Below, piece by piece: positions 11,156-25,400 of a stretch of 64,000 nucleotides of DNA. Both the position numbers and the translations under genes were made by a program. The stretch comes from Varroa destructor (lineage: Eukaryota; Arthropoda; Arachnida; Mesostigmata; Varroidae), in assembly GCF_002443255.2 (NCBI RefSeq), contig NW_019211454.1, positions 20,799,037 to 20,863,036 on the forward strand, written 5' to 3'. The notes beneath the pieces are model-generated. The model was not told the DNA's origin. It did no database searches and was given only the letters and a program-made list of their open reading frames with translations. Each line of letters starts with the position of its first letter. Position 1 is the first letter of the stretch.

Positions 11156-13827
11156 ATCAGTTCAGCCTGACAAAACCGCTAGTAAGGAAGATCTGCACAT
11201 CCATAGCTCGTCTAAATGGACGAGCTCGTGCATAACGAGCGCTCGGACCGTTACGCCTTTCTCTTAGCCTAAGTGTCCATACTGCCTACCTCCTCTACAT
11301 ATGGCACAAGCGCAAACCGCTATAATGAGTAAATATATAATGTAATATAGAGGATGTCTAAGGAGACGGCCCTACAGGTGAGCACTGTCGAATATAAGCT
11401 TATCAACATGAAAGTATAATTTGCGTAACGCCTTCAACCCACCCTGCAACGGTTTGAGGCGGGGAAGAAAAAGGATTCTTGTTATGTTTTGCACATCTGA
11501 GCAAAGCTGCTTCATCAATGGGGTAGGTGCCATTTATTGTAGCGTATAGTTACTCGCCAAACCTGATCAACTATCAGTTGGAGAATAAGAGTCTTTTCAC
11601 GTTGATTCCTCTGTTTAATCGGCTCATCTTCTTTAGCCCGTATGGTGAGTTATTAAGGACATATAAAACGATGAACAACAAATTCACGATCTACCCGGCA
11701 CGCAGTTGCCCTGCCAAAGTGAGCCTGTGGGCAATCACTGTGATCGTATGAATTTTGTTTACGCGTTGGGCAAACACGTGAGTGCAAGGGCACATGTCAT
11801 CTATGACGATTTGCACAACAACTCGAGAAAAGATTTGGCTGGGTCGCTCAAAGTCATGCTACTACCTGTTATCAATTAGCAGTTGGGCAATATACGTAAC
11901 GCGTATTTCTATAGATCTTAGCTGAATCTCTCCCGTGGGCATCCAACCCGATCGAGTCAGTTACTTTTGGCTGCAAAGGGAATAACCATTCTACTCTATA
12001 TTATGGTTATATATGTAAATGCGCTATTGGCCTATTGTACGTAAACGGAGAGCCCATAGGTCAAAAAACATTGCATGTTGCGTGTGCATGTACATTTCGA
12101 CACCAAACCCTCGTACACAGAATTGATAGCACATCGGCCTGCAGTCAACGAGAGACTCTTTTTTTTTTTTAATCCTTTGGCTTTGCCTTGCTCACGAGAA
12201 AACAGAAAAGCTATTCGACGTGGAGGAATTGTTGGTATTAAATTAGCAGTAAATCACGGGGGTTGATAAATATGTACGTGCCTACTAGTCCCCTCTGTAT
12301 CCATTATGTGATGTTTGGTAACACCAATTCAATTGTTGATTAATAAGACGCTGTATTTCCGAAATCTATTACCAATTTTGCTTAACGTGCATTCTTCATA
12401 GAATAATGGATCTATGCATTATAGAGAGCCTATTCACGTTTGCGAGAAGATCTTCGTCAAGTTCGCAAAAAACCACGATACTTGTACACTTGCACGAAGT
12501 AGTTTCGGTCGATTTTCGTTGCGTCGAATCTTATAAGTTATCTGGATCAAACGTGATCCAAAACAATCATCTAAGACAGCCCTCTGACTTTACGTTTCGG
12601 TTTATTCAAGCGCTATTTTTAAAGAGCGGCTGTTGTATGGTAGTGTCAAGGATCAGCCCTTGCTGTTACTAGATATTAAAATGGAAAAAGAATATACTTA
12701 ATCTAAAACATTACCCATGTATAATAGCTCGTGTCGCTTTCAGCACGTTGTTTTGATACATATTTTGTCGTAATTTTTTCCTAGTTGCGGCTGATAAAAC
12801 ATAGTAGGCATCGCGACTTTCGTCTTCTTATTCGAAGATAATGGTCATAAGGCAAATTGCAAGTATGGAAGGATTTCGCGGACTGGATTCTATTCCTGAT
12901 GAGCTATAGGCTGTAATATTTGGAAGAAGCATACAGTTGTGTACGAGCAAGCCACTTTCTAAGACAAAAGTAAAAGATACTTTTTACAGACATCTGCGTT
13001 CATCGTCTGTGACATCAGGACCCATTTTTTACCTAGCGTTTGCTGCCAGCGCAAACTACTAACAACAATCTATGTTTACAACTACGATGGAAAAAAAGCG
13101 TTTGCGGCTTATGCATTCTTCACTAGTAACAGTAATAACTGTCATTATTATCATCATATACGAGTGATCTTTAGGACATTGTTCTTTCTAGATTAGCGCC
13201 TCCAGTAACGATCCTTATTTTTGTTTTACTTCATTGTAAATACAGCACAAGATTAATTTTGCAGAGAAAAATAATAACATCATTCATGCAGGTTGCCTGA
13301 TACGCGTTTTTGGCAGAATTCAAAACACGGACCTCTGGTCCCTTTGATCCTAACATTTGGTCGTCGAAACCGCTGCGATAGACACGTTGCTAAAAATTTT
13401 AGACCCTCTACTGATAGTAGTTGTACGCAAGGGGTGGCGACCATGTTCACGCAGCACATACGTGGATATTACTAGCAGTTATCGTTTGGATATCGCTGAT
13501 TTGTATATTCTAGGGAAATCGTTATTTAGTAACTTATTACGAAACCTGAGCACCGGGTACACTTTTAAACATATAGTGGTGGTGCTTTTCAACAATAAAT
13601 AGCACGCAAAATCTATTTGACACATGGATTTCAGCATGTCAACGAAACTGCATATCTCTTCCCTCTGTCAGGGTCGCGAGGCATCTGTAAACTTATTGGG
13701 ACCAAATATATTTATTATGACTAGTACAATCGAAATAATCAAGACAACATGGGCACAAGTTAATCGTTCCCACTTAGTAAGGCGACACGAAAATGGGATT
13801 ATCTAACTGGCAGACTGGGTTGAGATA

Positions 13828-13881
13828 ACAAATCATTGTGCACAGGGTGCATAGGGTGTGCAACCCTATGCAATGATTTGT
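13828..13881. repeat. Nested inverted repeat
   Basis: The outer arms acaaatcattg (13828-13838) and caatgatttgt (13871-13881) are perfect reverse complements. An inner pair (gcatagggt at 13849-13857 and accctatgc at 13863-13871, extendable by one pair) surrounds a 5-nt loop. The two stems share bases at 13871-13872, so they compete slightly. This could be a foldback remnant or a small structured RNA. No other support is visible. Confidence 0.6.
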
Positions 13882-16319
13882 GCAACGATTTTGGAGGAAA
13901 GGGCATAGTGCCGATTTGCCTATAACAGTTACCGTGATGATGTATCGTATCTTACCATTAGACCATAGCAAAAGCTTCGCTAAAAGCTCTGATAAAGATG
14001 CATATGAAATTTTTAGTTAAATTTCTTTGGGAAACCGGAAATTATATATGCAAAATGCCCACATATGACTCGGAAAAAGAAGCGAACTAATCTTGAGAAT
14101 GCAATGAAACCCCATGCGCTATTTGAAGCCATAGAAACGTAACATATTTTTCCCTGTCAGCTCTGTCATCAGCCCTATAAAAAAAAGAAAAAAAAACTCA
14201 GAGAGATACGTCAAGATCATTAGTTCAATTTCCGTTCTCTTAACATTTAGTCATAAGTAGGTCGAAACATGTTTGTACGGCAATGTAGCACCACGAACGA
14301 ATCTAACGAAATGAATTTTTCGAATACCAACGATGATCACCTTAACATATGAGCGTAGTCTAAAAAAGTACATAAAAATCTTCAAGGAAATCTTCATAGA
14401 TCCAAAATAATTCTAAAGATAAACGCGACGTAATTTGGATCACATTTAGATAGGCTTATATACCTATTCTATGTTTTCATTCGTTTTTATCCATACTATA
14501 ATTGATTATCTTTTTTTTTTTGTTCTAAAATTGCTGCTACTGTCATTAAAAAGACTTATAATCTACTAAATTCTAACTTAAATTAGGTGCCATTTGTGCA
14601 AGTCCTAGAAAAACAAACGAAGATCAGTAAGATTGTTTCAATATTTATGATTAGGTCGTGATGGCCATTTCCGTAGCGTGTACAATACTAACTTAGGTGT
14701 CGGCGGAGGTATTGGTCCAGGTTACAGGATTGTCACTATCGGTTATGTTTGCCTCATTTAGGGTACATTATAAGGAATGTATTTAGACCTGGAGAGACAC
14801 TCCAGCTCAAGTTAAACCCTAGCTTCCACTAGGTAACAACATCTATAATGAGCCGTGTATATTCGCCCGTGTCTCGTACTCATACAAACGTTCATATATT
14901 GTTACGCATTAAGCTTATTTGAATAAGCTTGGTTACGTATCGTCGTTTGAAGGACAGCAGACATTGGGCCCGCCGTGTCTGATGGCCTGGTGAGGCCACT
15001 CCATCAGCTCACGGCAAGAGCTATCGAGGCGCGGAAGAGAAGGAACAAATCGACAGGTAAAAACGGCAGCGTGACTCTCTTTTGGCATAGTGTGTGTTAA
15101 CTGACTCGATTAACTGGAGGTAAACAATAGACGTCCTCTGTGTATTATTACCGACAGTACAATCTGTCCAGCATTTGATTTGTTCTCGTAGGCTGTTGTC
15201 TCGCGTACAATCTAGATGCTCACATAGGGATGTCACCCCAATAAGAATCTGTGTGAAAACGTCAGATTGATGGGTCGCAGGTTAAACGCTAAAGAATATC
15301 AGGCAGTGCTCGATTTACATACACGTGTAACTAAATGAAACCCATTATCGATAGAACCTGAGTAAAAACATAGCCGAAGTCGATATTTGTGTTATTAATA
15401 AGAGACAGCCTGATCTATTCGTTTTATTCTTTCAGACTGGTTATTTTTATCGTTTCGATGGGCGTGTGCGAATGTAAGAGAGCCAATTAAGCCCAATGCA
15501 TGCAGACGATACTGAAAACCAGTTGTGTATATGACCATTGAGTAACGAAAAGGAATACTGCCTATTGTATACTGTTAGTACCACGAGGTGTAGGCACTAT
15601 TTTCACTAACCAACTAAGGCTAGGACACAAGGGGTAACTCGTCAGGCAGATTTTTTTGAGTTCTAACATCTGAAAAACCTGTAGAAATGTTAGAACCGAT
15701 CTTATTGACTCAAATAGAATCAATCTTAAATCAAAGGCAAATTAAATGTTCGTGAAAGTGTCGCTGGGTAACCGGAAAAAAACAAATTCTATCTCTGGAT
15801 AATTAAAAATAGGATTTTTTTAAAAAATAATTTAGGATAAATTATTGCCAATGAAGGGTAAGAATGACAATTGTTTACACTGTTAATTTATCTCCGTATA
15901 AATGCCTTTGAGTCAGCATCGGCCAACGAGTAAGGTGATAAGAGATTACTGCTCCTTTTTCATTCCCGTCGTTTCGCTTACGACCTCTGCGATTAATGAA
16001 TGGTTATATGTTATTGACAGTTACTTAAAGCGGTTCGTCAAATATAGGATAATGGCCAGGATTATAGGGTCTATGTAATTCAGCTCAACTACATACAATA
16101 CGTATGTTCTACAAACGTTGGCTCTTATTTAATGAATTTTCTGCTCCCTCTTTGTGTTTCTCCACCTCCTCCTCCTCCTTGATGCAGGTAACTTGGCAAG
16201 GTGTCCATGGGTCCACGAATTATCAGCTGAGTCTGCTTAGCTTGAATACGCCGACAGAGGTGGGCGTTGTGTAGGAAACGAAAGTTTCTCCATAAGCTGC
16301 TTCAAGTTTTCTTGATCTG

Positions 16320-16324
<5 letters not shown>

Positions 16325-16366
<42 letters not shown>
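16325..16366. repeat. TA dinucleotide microsatellite
   Basis: About 20 TA units are followed by a short GA-rich run to 16389. It lies within the large kinase intron. Confidence 0.95.
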
Positions 16367-16370
<4 letters not shown>

Positions 16371-17989
16371 GATATATAGAGAGAGAGAGCGCAACAAGCT
16401 CAGTTGCCTCAGTTAACAAAGAAAGTTAAAAAAACAAGGGCCAATTAGAAGCGGTTGCTAGGCCCGAAATACGACGAAGGGCACCAGTGCTTGGTCGAAC
16501 CGGGAAAAATGATAGAACCGAGATGGAGGTCACGGCCGCCGCATCGCTGCCAAGGATAGTAAGCAATGAAACGAACCTCCTGCCTTGGCCATGTTTTTTC
16601 TGTTGAACATTTTCACTCACACGAATTGTTTAATTATATGTGCTTGGTGGGACTTCCGTTAAACCAGCTTTATATCAATACTAGAACAATGTATAAACCC
16701 ATACCGAAAAGCCCTGAAAATTTTACAGCGGAGTGGCCTTTTGGTACGGAGATGGTGAGATAGAAATATCCTAGCGGTTGAAAAGTCTTTATTTCATACG
16801 TGTGAAACTAGCAGGAAATATGGAAGATTCTTGAAGTAAGGAGCGGATCTAACTGTGCATCACATTTACCATAGGGAATTCGGACGCCGATCTCTGTAGT
16901 CTTATGATACATGCTATGCTGTGATGCCATTGTTTATGTCTGAAATAATGGTAATACTAACTTTTTAGTAATGGTGGAAATGCTATTCGGATGCACTGTG
17001 TAATTAAATCCGGTTGTTATTTTTATGTTTTCCGTATCCCGTGCTACTTTATCAGATGTGAATGAACAAAGACGCTCCAAAAGGTTTTTTAATATTCTGC
17101 ACAGACCTTAGCCTAACGTTGTATACCCAGAAAGTCAAACAAAAAAATTAAGAAAAAATTGACGTTATCCTGCATTATTTTTCTACCTTTAATTTTAAAA
17201 TAAACGTTACTGTCTAATATTTTCACACAACGAATATATTGAGCTGATAGCACGGAAAGATACCCTTGAAAATCGCAACCAATACTGTAATTCTTAAAAA
17301 GTCACATTCCTTAAACGCACATATACGTTAATAATTACGTCTATTATAATAAATGTGTGTTATTAAGCAACAACTATTTGCTGCTACTTTTCATCGAACT
17401 TCTGCCTGTCTCGCAAATTGCCGCGTCCAATAGTACCGGCTAAGCGGAAAGAGCTGAGCTGGCCGCAGCCTTTGGCTAACTCAATTGGCAGAAATAAGTA
17501 AATAAGTTATTTCCTCAATGATGCTAGCTTCTCGAGTTGGGATTTACACAAACAAAAGGCAAGCTGGACAGCCTTTGAATGGATACGCAGGAACACAATA
17601 GTAGCCGTCGTCCGTATCGGTTCGCTTACGTATTGATAATGTTCCTCCATTTTTACGTAAATTACCAATTACCTTAATAGGACATGCGTCTCCGAAAGCG
17701 ATATTACGAAAGTGAACATTCAAACAAACAAAAATCACTATGCACGATTAACGCCTTGTTTTTTCACCAATGTTTTTTTTAATATTCCTTTCCTTTTTGG
17801 CTGTACCAACATTTTTTTTAGTCGTGCTTGCTGATAACGGACCCGTTTTATAATCGCGTGTCGTCTGCTAGCGACAGCGATCGAAAAATAATTTATTATT
17901 TGAACCAATACACGTTTATCTGCCAGACCGTACGGTATGTCGTATGATTATTCGCTTTTACCATTATTGCTATTGATGTTTGCTATATA

Positions 17990-19450
17990 GGTACGTAGAA
18001 GAATCGCTGACTGTTGCAGCCATGTTGTAGGCCTCTGCTGGTACTTTTCGTCAATCGACGAACGACAGCGACTGCAGCAATAGAAAACTCAGATGTAGCA
18101 GTGGCAGTAGTCACAATTATAGTGCTGATGATGCTGACAAAAGTCAGAAGGAGCAATATGTATTCTGATGCAATAAGTGGCGCACACTTCGCTCTAAAAG
18201 CATTGCTGACGTCAATCGTTTAATGTTCAACGGAGATTGAAGTAGCGGAAGGGTCGATGCTGCGATGACTGCAGCAGTTATCGTAGAGACGACTCAATGA
18301 CAATCGCGAAGTATAGCAGAAAAGCAAGAAGGCACAACAGCAGAGGCCGCCGCGGTCGCCTGGTGCCGTTACGGTAGAGTGACCTGTGCCGCTGGGCGTG
18401 GCCAAAGTCCTGTTTGCTCTTACGCACTGCAGCATCTCACTTGGTTAGACTGTCTCTGTGTTTACGGAGGCCTTGTAAGCACAGCACGCCTGCTTGAAGG
18501 CTGCTAAAACGACCGAGATAACAACACATGCGGCAGCATTTTTCGCAGGAAGTGGTCTGTTTCCCTTTTGTACTTGATTGAGTTCGGCCTCAGATTCCTC
18601 ATGCGCAGACCTCTGATACGACGGCTACGCCACGATGTGTGCCGTCGCGAGCCATATACTCACGAATACAAAGATCTAAATACCTCTTTGCTTTAACGTG
18701 TGACACATAATTCGTAAACAGTGGATCAGTGATGGTGTTCTTTTGCAGCACTACGAAGGAACGTTTAGATCGATAGAGCACACTGCACGGACTTCATACA
18801 TCGCTCGTGTCCAACATATATAGAAGTGATAGAGATAACGGCGAGCTCATGCAGCTTTAACAAAATGAACACGATTTGCTATGGTTGCGAGCTACCGAGA
18901 GTTGGGTCGAAATGAATATGACGAAAAAGATGGCATGAGACGGATAGACGGAGATAGCTTGAGAAACTACTAGTATCAACGCTGTGGCGGCGCAACCCAT
19001 CGGCGACCGGGCTTGATCTTCATACATTTTTTTCCACGTGCCTGTCTACGCACGTATGCACGATGTCGGGGAGGGTCGCCGTAATAGCAGCAGTAGCAAC
19101 GGCAACAGTACCTAGCTGACACGGGTTACATTCTATTAATATAGTCGTTCTGTCTGCTGTTTATTCCATGAAGGGTAGAAGACTGCGAGCTTTGCTTTTT
19201 TTTTGTTAGAGGCTCCATCAGTATTGGTTCTGGTCAGGCGAACAGTTTCAATGTTGACGTTATCTATCTAGCTTTCTAGAAGGCTCGAGATCTCTCGCCT
19301 CAATAAAGATTATCTTCAAGATGTCAAACCGCATCTCTCATTGGTGTGCGAAGAGCCGACATTTGCAAAATAGCTGTGACGTCGACAGCCTTTCTGCCGA
19401 GACGGGCAACAACAGGCCCTGTTCTTTCTCCATCAAACGAGGACCACAAT
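17990..19450. other. GC-richer intronic stretch without recognised gene
   Basis: This interval is visibly richer in G, C and CpG than its surroundings and contains several CAG/GCA-type triplets at 18.05-18.15 kb. Open frames exist on both strands (plus 18014-18223, minus 18220-18435), but their translations match no family I know and no convincing exon pair was found. It could be an intronic regulatory element or an alternative promoter; I cannot distinguish these. Confidence 0.3.
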
Positions 19451-22400
19451 AATGACCTATGCACTCAGATAACTAGTCCGCACACACCCACCCGTTGTGA
19501 AGCCTCTCTAGCGCTCGTAATATATGTATAAATATATGTGGCCATGCTATACAGATCTTGATATACACGTGAAATGTATTATTTATATAGCCGCAGAGTT
19601 AGACGAAAAATGTTCACCTACATTGTTGAAATCAACACGTGTATGCACTATTTGCAGTCATTTACTAATGTATTGTAAAATGGAAATTTATATCAATCGG
19701 ACAACTTTACGTACCCAACAACCGACACAATTGCTCATTGGCCTACTTCACTCTGTCATTATTGTTTCTACTTCGCATTCATCTTTATCACAACGGACAA
19801 GTCAAAGATCGTGGAAACCATTTGCCTAAATTGGGGCAAACAAATTTCGTCGAGGCTAGTAGGACACATGACTTCAAGACAGTAAGGATCGTATTCCTAT
19901 AAGAGCTATGAGAGATTATCCACTAGGTTCAATATATCGATCGAACTGAATCGTTATTGATATTATACTCGCACAGATTTCTCTGTGCAAGTATTACCGG
20001 AGGCAACTGCGGGTACCCCTCGATTTCCATTCGGGATCCTTACTAGTACTATTACAGCTTGTGTCACTAGCAGTTTAGTTATCGGGTTACGTACAGGCCG
20101 TGCACCGATCGTGCAAGATCGGCGGACGAAGAACGTCAAAAACGCCTTTCAACAGCAATTCGACTTCTTAAAATCAAGTTGCCTAGACTTAACAAGTCAG
20201 CTGACAATACAAGTACCACATACACATATTTCATATTCAGGTTGGAACTCGTCATCTCGCTTCGGCTATATTGAATCAACGCTTTGCTCGAAGAGCGAGC
20301 CATTCTACCTGTAACAGCCGTTGCGGCAAGAATCGAGCGGGAGTACTTTTGCAATATAATCCGTAACGTTGCCTTAGCAGTAGTACGTCCGACTATCAAT
20401 GATTAGCCACTTTCAAGGCCATCTGAGTGGCTTCAGGTAGGTAAGGTACCAGGCCTGCCTGAAACACCAGTTTCAAAAAACCAAGTGAACTAAGCGTATA
20501 TCAATAGATCTGTGTTTGTACCAACTTTCAAAACACACGGTTAATGACAGGTTTAGAAACGACGAAGTAAACGGTCAGACCAAAAGCAGCGTTCGCCCAA
20601 TATACGTACTCAAAGTGGCTCTATCTTTCGGAATAGGTACTCGTGATTAGCCACCAGATAATGCGTATACAAGGCGTATCGAAGAAACCCCAAAAGCACC
20701 GCTACACATACTAGGTGGTCATTGTGACGGCCGCAAAGCTTCTTCGGCTTGCTTTTAAGCAATCCGCGACAGAGATGTTCTTGACCTTACAGGTGACGGC
20801 CGCTCGAACAAGATAACGCAAGAACGTACTAGCCTACAGAAGGACAGTATACAATACCGTCTGTCTATTTATCTGTCTGTCATACATGTTGGCGCTATTC
20901 CCTAAATAGGGACTTGGTCTTCCTTCTAGTTTGTTGCATATCAACGACAACCTCATTCGACTAATCTATCCATCCGGACAATGGATTGTTTGCAGCATGA
21001 CAAGCTGTCGATTGAGTGTAGTAAGAGTAATGGAAGTTTATTCTACCAAGCTTTGGACTGCTATTTGATGGTACCCTTGAAGCCTGTCTTTGGCCTTGGC
21101 CAATCGAAGGATATGGCGTGGGCCATGTCATAGCGTTGAAGCCGTCGCCTTAGTAGCGACGACGACAGAGAGACAGTGGTCTGTTCGTACGGAGAAATCA
21201 GAGGTAAACAGTGCAATAACAAAAAGAGCGAGCGACTGATAGAGAGCAATCTCTCAATCGATTAATTCAAACCCGCTGTTACAAGCTCTACTCGCGACAT
21301 GCCTGCCTATCCACTCATCGAGATGCTTCAAATATTGATACAAAGTCAAATATACGCACGCGGGGCAGCTGGTTCAATAGCCATCTCTCCATATAATTAT
21401 CTCTATTAAGGCAAGTTTTAACATACAGCTTTCATGAGTCAAGTCGCCAATGTTGATGTTACATTACAAAGCGGCCACTTCGTCGCATTAAGCTCAGAAT
21501 TAAACGTCAAATATTCTGTATAATTAGTGTTTTGAAATACTCTGTGAGTACATTTAGTATGTTTATTTCAAGATAAAATCGGATAACCGTAGTGCTGGCT
21601 TAAGAGACGCTGGCTTTTTTCCAATATTTGCCCTCTTTAAGTGGCTTTTATTGCAGGCGTTTTTGACCTATCAACTATGAGACGGCTACAGTGCGCTGTC
21701 TTTTGATGGGGGCTTCGTAAAAAAAACATATTCTACTAGTAAAATGGTAGCCGAATAATAACAGCCGACCTAACGGCTTTTGAGCGCTTCTTCGAACGTG
21801 GTAAGTGTCATGAAGGTAAAGCTGTTCCGACTGAGCATTTTCGTTGAAAAATGTTTATGAAAAATATGTTCTGAGAAAAATACCAAGTTGTCAAAAACAT
21901 TTTTTACACAAAGTTCCAATTTGTTGACGCCAATTTTTTACACCAATTGATGAGCTAAGTAAAAATACAACCCAAAATCCCATATTTATTTCAACGTGAA
22001 AATGGCTAGATAGCTAGTTTTTTTGTTTGCGCAATACTGAAGTAAAATTTTTTTTACATCAAAGTTCTATATAAGGTTATTTGTACTAATCGAAAGTTCT
22101 TCATGAACTGAACTTAAATATAATACATGAAAATGACGTTTGAAAAGTGGAAATTTCTATAAAATAAGTTGGGTTTTATTGACACCAATCGATAGATTTT
22201 GACGAACCCGTATTCATAACTAGAACTTGATACTCTTAAGTTGCGTTAAGTTTGCGAAAACTCTATCAATCCAATTGTGTTGCTCATATAACAGTGCTAT
22301 AAAAAAAAGTGTTGCCAATGGCGGTTTAAGCGAGTTTTTGACAATATACATTGATTTTTGTGAAAAAAATCTACAGAAAAAAAGAACACAAAATACCAAG

Positions 22401-25400
22401 GACGACGTAAAAGTTCGTTAAAGAAAGTCCGACAAGAGAGATTCTGAAGTTTTGATAATATCCCGAAATCGATACGCTGATCATCTGGATTTACTAACAA
22501 ACAAATAACAGCAGAAGTGGGTCTGTACACATGCAAATGTAAATGGATGAGTGTCACAAAAACAACGATGTGGAATCAGAGACAATGACTAAAGCCAGAT
22601 TTGGGTGAATTCAGATGAAAAATCACAATCAGCCTCAGCTTATAAATTAACCGCGTAATTTAAACATGCAAGAATAATGCTATGCAGTGCTACTGATGCT
22701 TATAAAAAAGAAAGAGGAAAACATGATGATATAAATCGAGGATTAGCCAGAACAAATATACAGGCCCAGTGTATAATCTTTAAACAATTGGACTATTGAT
22801 TATAGTTCATGCGGCCTCCGCAAACGGATTGTTATATAGTCCTGCTTTTGATCTAAGAAGTATGTTAAGGATAAAGAGACTGTGAAAATCTATTAACCAA
22901 TGTGTTTAGTTCGTTTCTCAGTGTTTCGTCTGCAGTGATTACGTTAGAATGGTAGGAACATATTTTTAGGCCACTCGAATTTTTTAAAGTGATTTACCCC
23001 CTACTAAGGTTATTTTTTCAACTTTTAGTGGCATTCTTTCACCGATCGGAGCTTAGATAGATTCCTTTACGAAGAAAGGGAGCCCTTATTGAAACGATTT
23101 ATTTTTAACTTATCTTCAAACTTCTGCCTCTTCCCTCGAGAACCTTGCACCATGTTATATGAATCTGATAGAGCAGAGCCAAAGTCGAGTCTTAAGGATT
23201 TTTCCACCTATGCTGTGTCCAGACCACATAAGTTCTGAGACGTAGCAAGATTACAGCGATCGGTACTTTGTCTGTCTTCTCCATCAAATCCTTAATCCAG
23301 TGGGACAACTCGAGTTGGTTTGTGATCTTCATTCAGGGTTTCACTGCGTTTAAGAAGCCTATGGTGAAGCAGCTTTTTCGAACCCTAGCAAATCTTGCCA
23401 AGTGTTCTTGGCCGACGGTTTGAGATACAACTATTCCTTAACTGAAGTTTGTCGTAACACATCTGCCCTGTATAAGTTCTGTAAAGAAATTTGGTACTTC
23501 TTTTTGCCTGTGTTCATGTGGTTGGCAATGGCTCTACCCCGGATTTCCCTATGACTCCCTTCAGATATTCTGTAAAGAATAGGACAGCGGCTTACACCTT
23601 ATAGAGAGTTCCTAAGGTCTTCGCAGAATAAAAAGGCCACTAGTGTATAGCCATTCTTCTTTGTGCTATTCCGGGGCGTAGTTCATAGTACAAATTAAAA
23701 TCTCCAAATCTGAACCGATGAGACTGATTTCGGTACCAGATACTGCTTATTTTTCTTGCCCTTATACACCATGCTCCTTGTTCCAGTTGCACCACTTCCG
23801 AGTGGTAAGTAGTAAAGAATGAAACGCCAAATATGCTGTTTGTTGGTCTTGTATTTCGTGCTCGTCGAAACGCTGGATCAAAAGCGAAACGTGGGACTAC
23901 AAACTCACAATAAAGGGCTACAAAATGTAAACCCTGCATTAAATTCGAAAGAATCCAAAGGAAGAGAACGTCAAATTTAAAGCGAACCAGCAAATCAAAT
24001 ACGCAACAAACCAGATTTAAAAGCTCTTTAAATTTTTCCTTGACCGATTTGAAATGTTTACATGCATTTTAAGAGTCTGCCTGCCATAATGAGGGCAGAG
24101 CAAGTGGTTGCAAGGGATGTAGAGATGACTTAACTAGACAAGCGTACAAATTCATATAAAAAATAAATCAACAGATTAATGCGGAAATAATGGGGCAAAT
24201 TTCTTTTGAATTTTTCAGGTATTAGAAATAGTCTTTCAAGGACCGTGGGTGTTCGTTTATATAATGTTCCCACATGGTAAATGTTGCGCAGAACGAGATA
24301 CGATACTAATAAGATATCTAATTTAATTGGTGGCTATTTATTAAGGTTAGGATAAATATCTATGCTATATTTGTTTGTTTACAGTCTTTCCAGAGTCATC
24401 TAAACAAGCGCAATAAAATTTACACTAACAATTATAGGACAAAATGGCCATTATAAGCCGTAGACAGATAGACCCATTTTACCTCGAAATAAGCACTTAC
24501 GATTCGAAGCTTCTTCTTAAAAGCGTATTCATTTCGCGCTTTTTTTTTTTTATGACAATTCCAATGGCAACGTCTACAGCGAAAACGCCTGGTCCGTATG
24601 ACGAACATAGTCCAGCAAGGTAAACCAACTAAAAAGTTTACTAAAAATAGCATCATCTCACATATTGTTAACGTGTTCATACCTTGAATACGAGATTATC
24701 ACATTAAGCATAGTCTTCTTAAATGTCCTGTAATTCTAGGAAATGCCACACAATCAACATGACGTCTTTCCACTAATGTAGAACATATCCATGTTGGGTC
24801 ATTCGATGAAAATACTCCTCGTTTATTCAACGTGACTTGCCTAAATTACCAGACCCAATCTTACAACTTATATATATAATAATTAATTCCTAAAAAAAAT
24901 TGCGATAACTTCGCCACAAGATAAAGCAGCCTTGCACTTCAGAGCTGTATATATTGAAGCTGATCTCGTGGTTCAGAGTATCGGTTCAAGTGAAATGTCC
25001 CAGCGGTACTGCTCAACCACAGACGACTGTTAATAGACGACAAACAACTTTGAGACATCGTGTTCTTCACCTAAGTGCCTTCGACTAGAGCTTCAAATGA
25101 ATTTACTTGTTCCATATTACTCCGTTGATATATATTAGAGAGTGAATAATTTATGGTAGTGTACAATAGTAAACAAACCTAAAACCTACTATATGACCTT
25201 CTCGCGTTCGGTTTAAAGTTTCACTGCATTTCTCAAGTTATCAACGAACATTATTGTGAAAATACAATATGTATGTTCTGATGTAAGACTAAGCGCGCGT
25301 TCCGTCTTTATTAAAACGAAGTGTTTGCCTGACGTTCAGAGCATGTGAGGTAATCTAATTTCGAGTCTAGGCATAGACTCAATTCGTTTCGTACCGGAAG

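Noticed and set aside
19985..20399. Overlapping open frames on both strands (109 and 87 codons)
   Set aside because: I read both for reverse transcriptase, integrase or transposase motifs and found none.
23640..23993. 117-codon minus-strand hydrophobic frame (begins with VRFKFDVLFLWIL)
   Set aside because: I considered a membrane acyltransferase or receptor fragment, but no motif holds up and neighbouring frames do not extend it.
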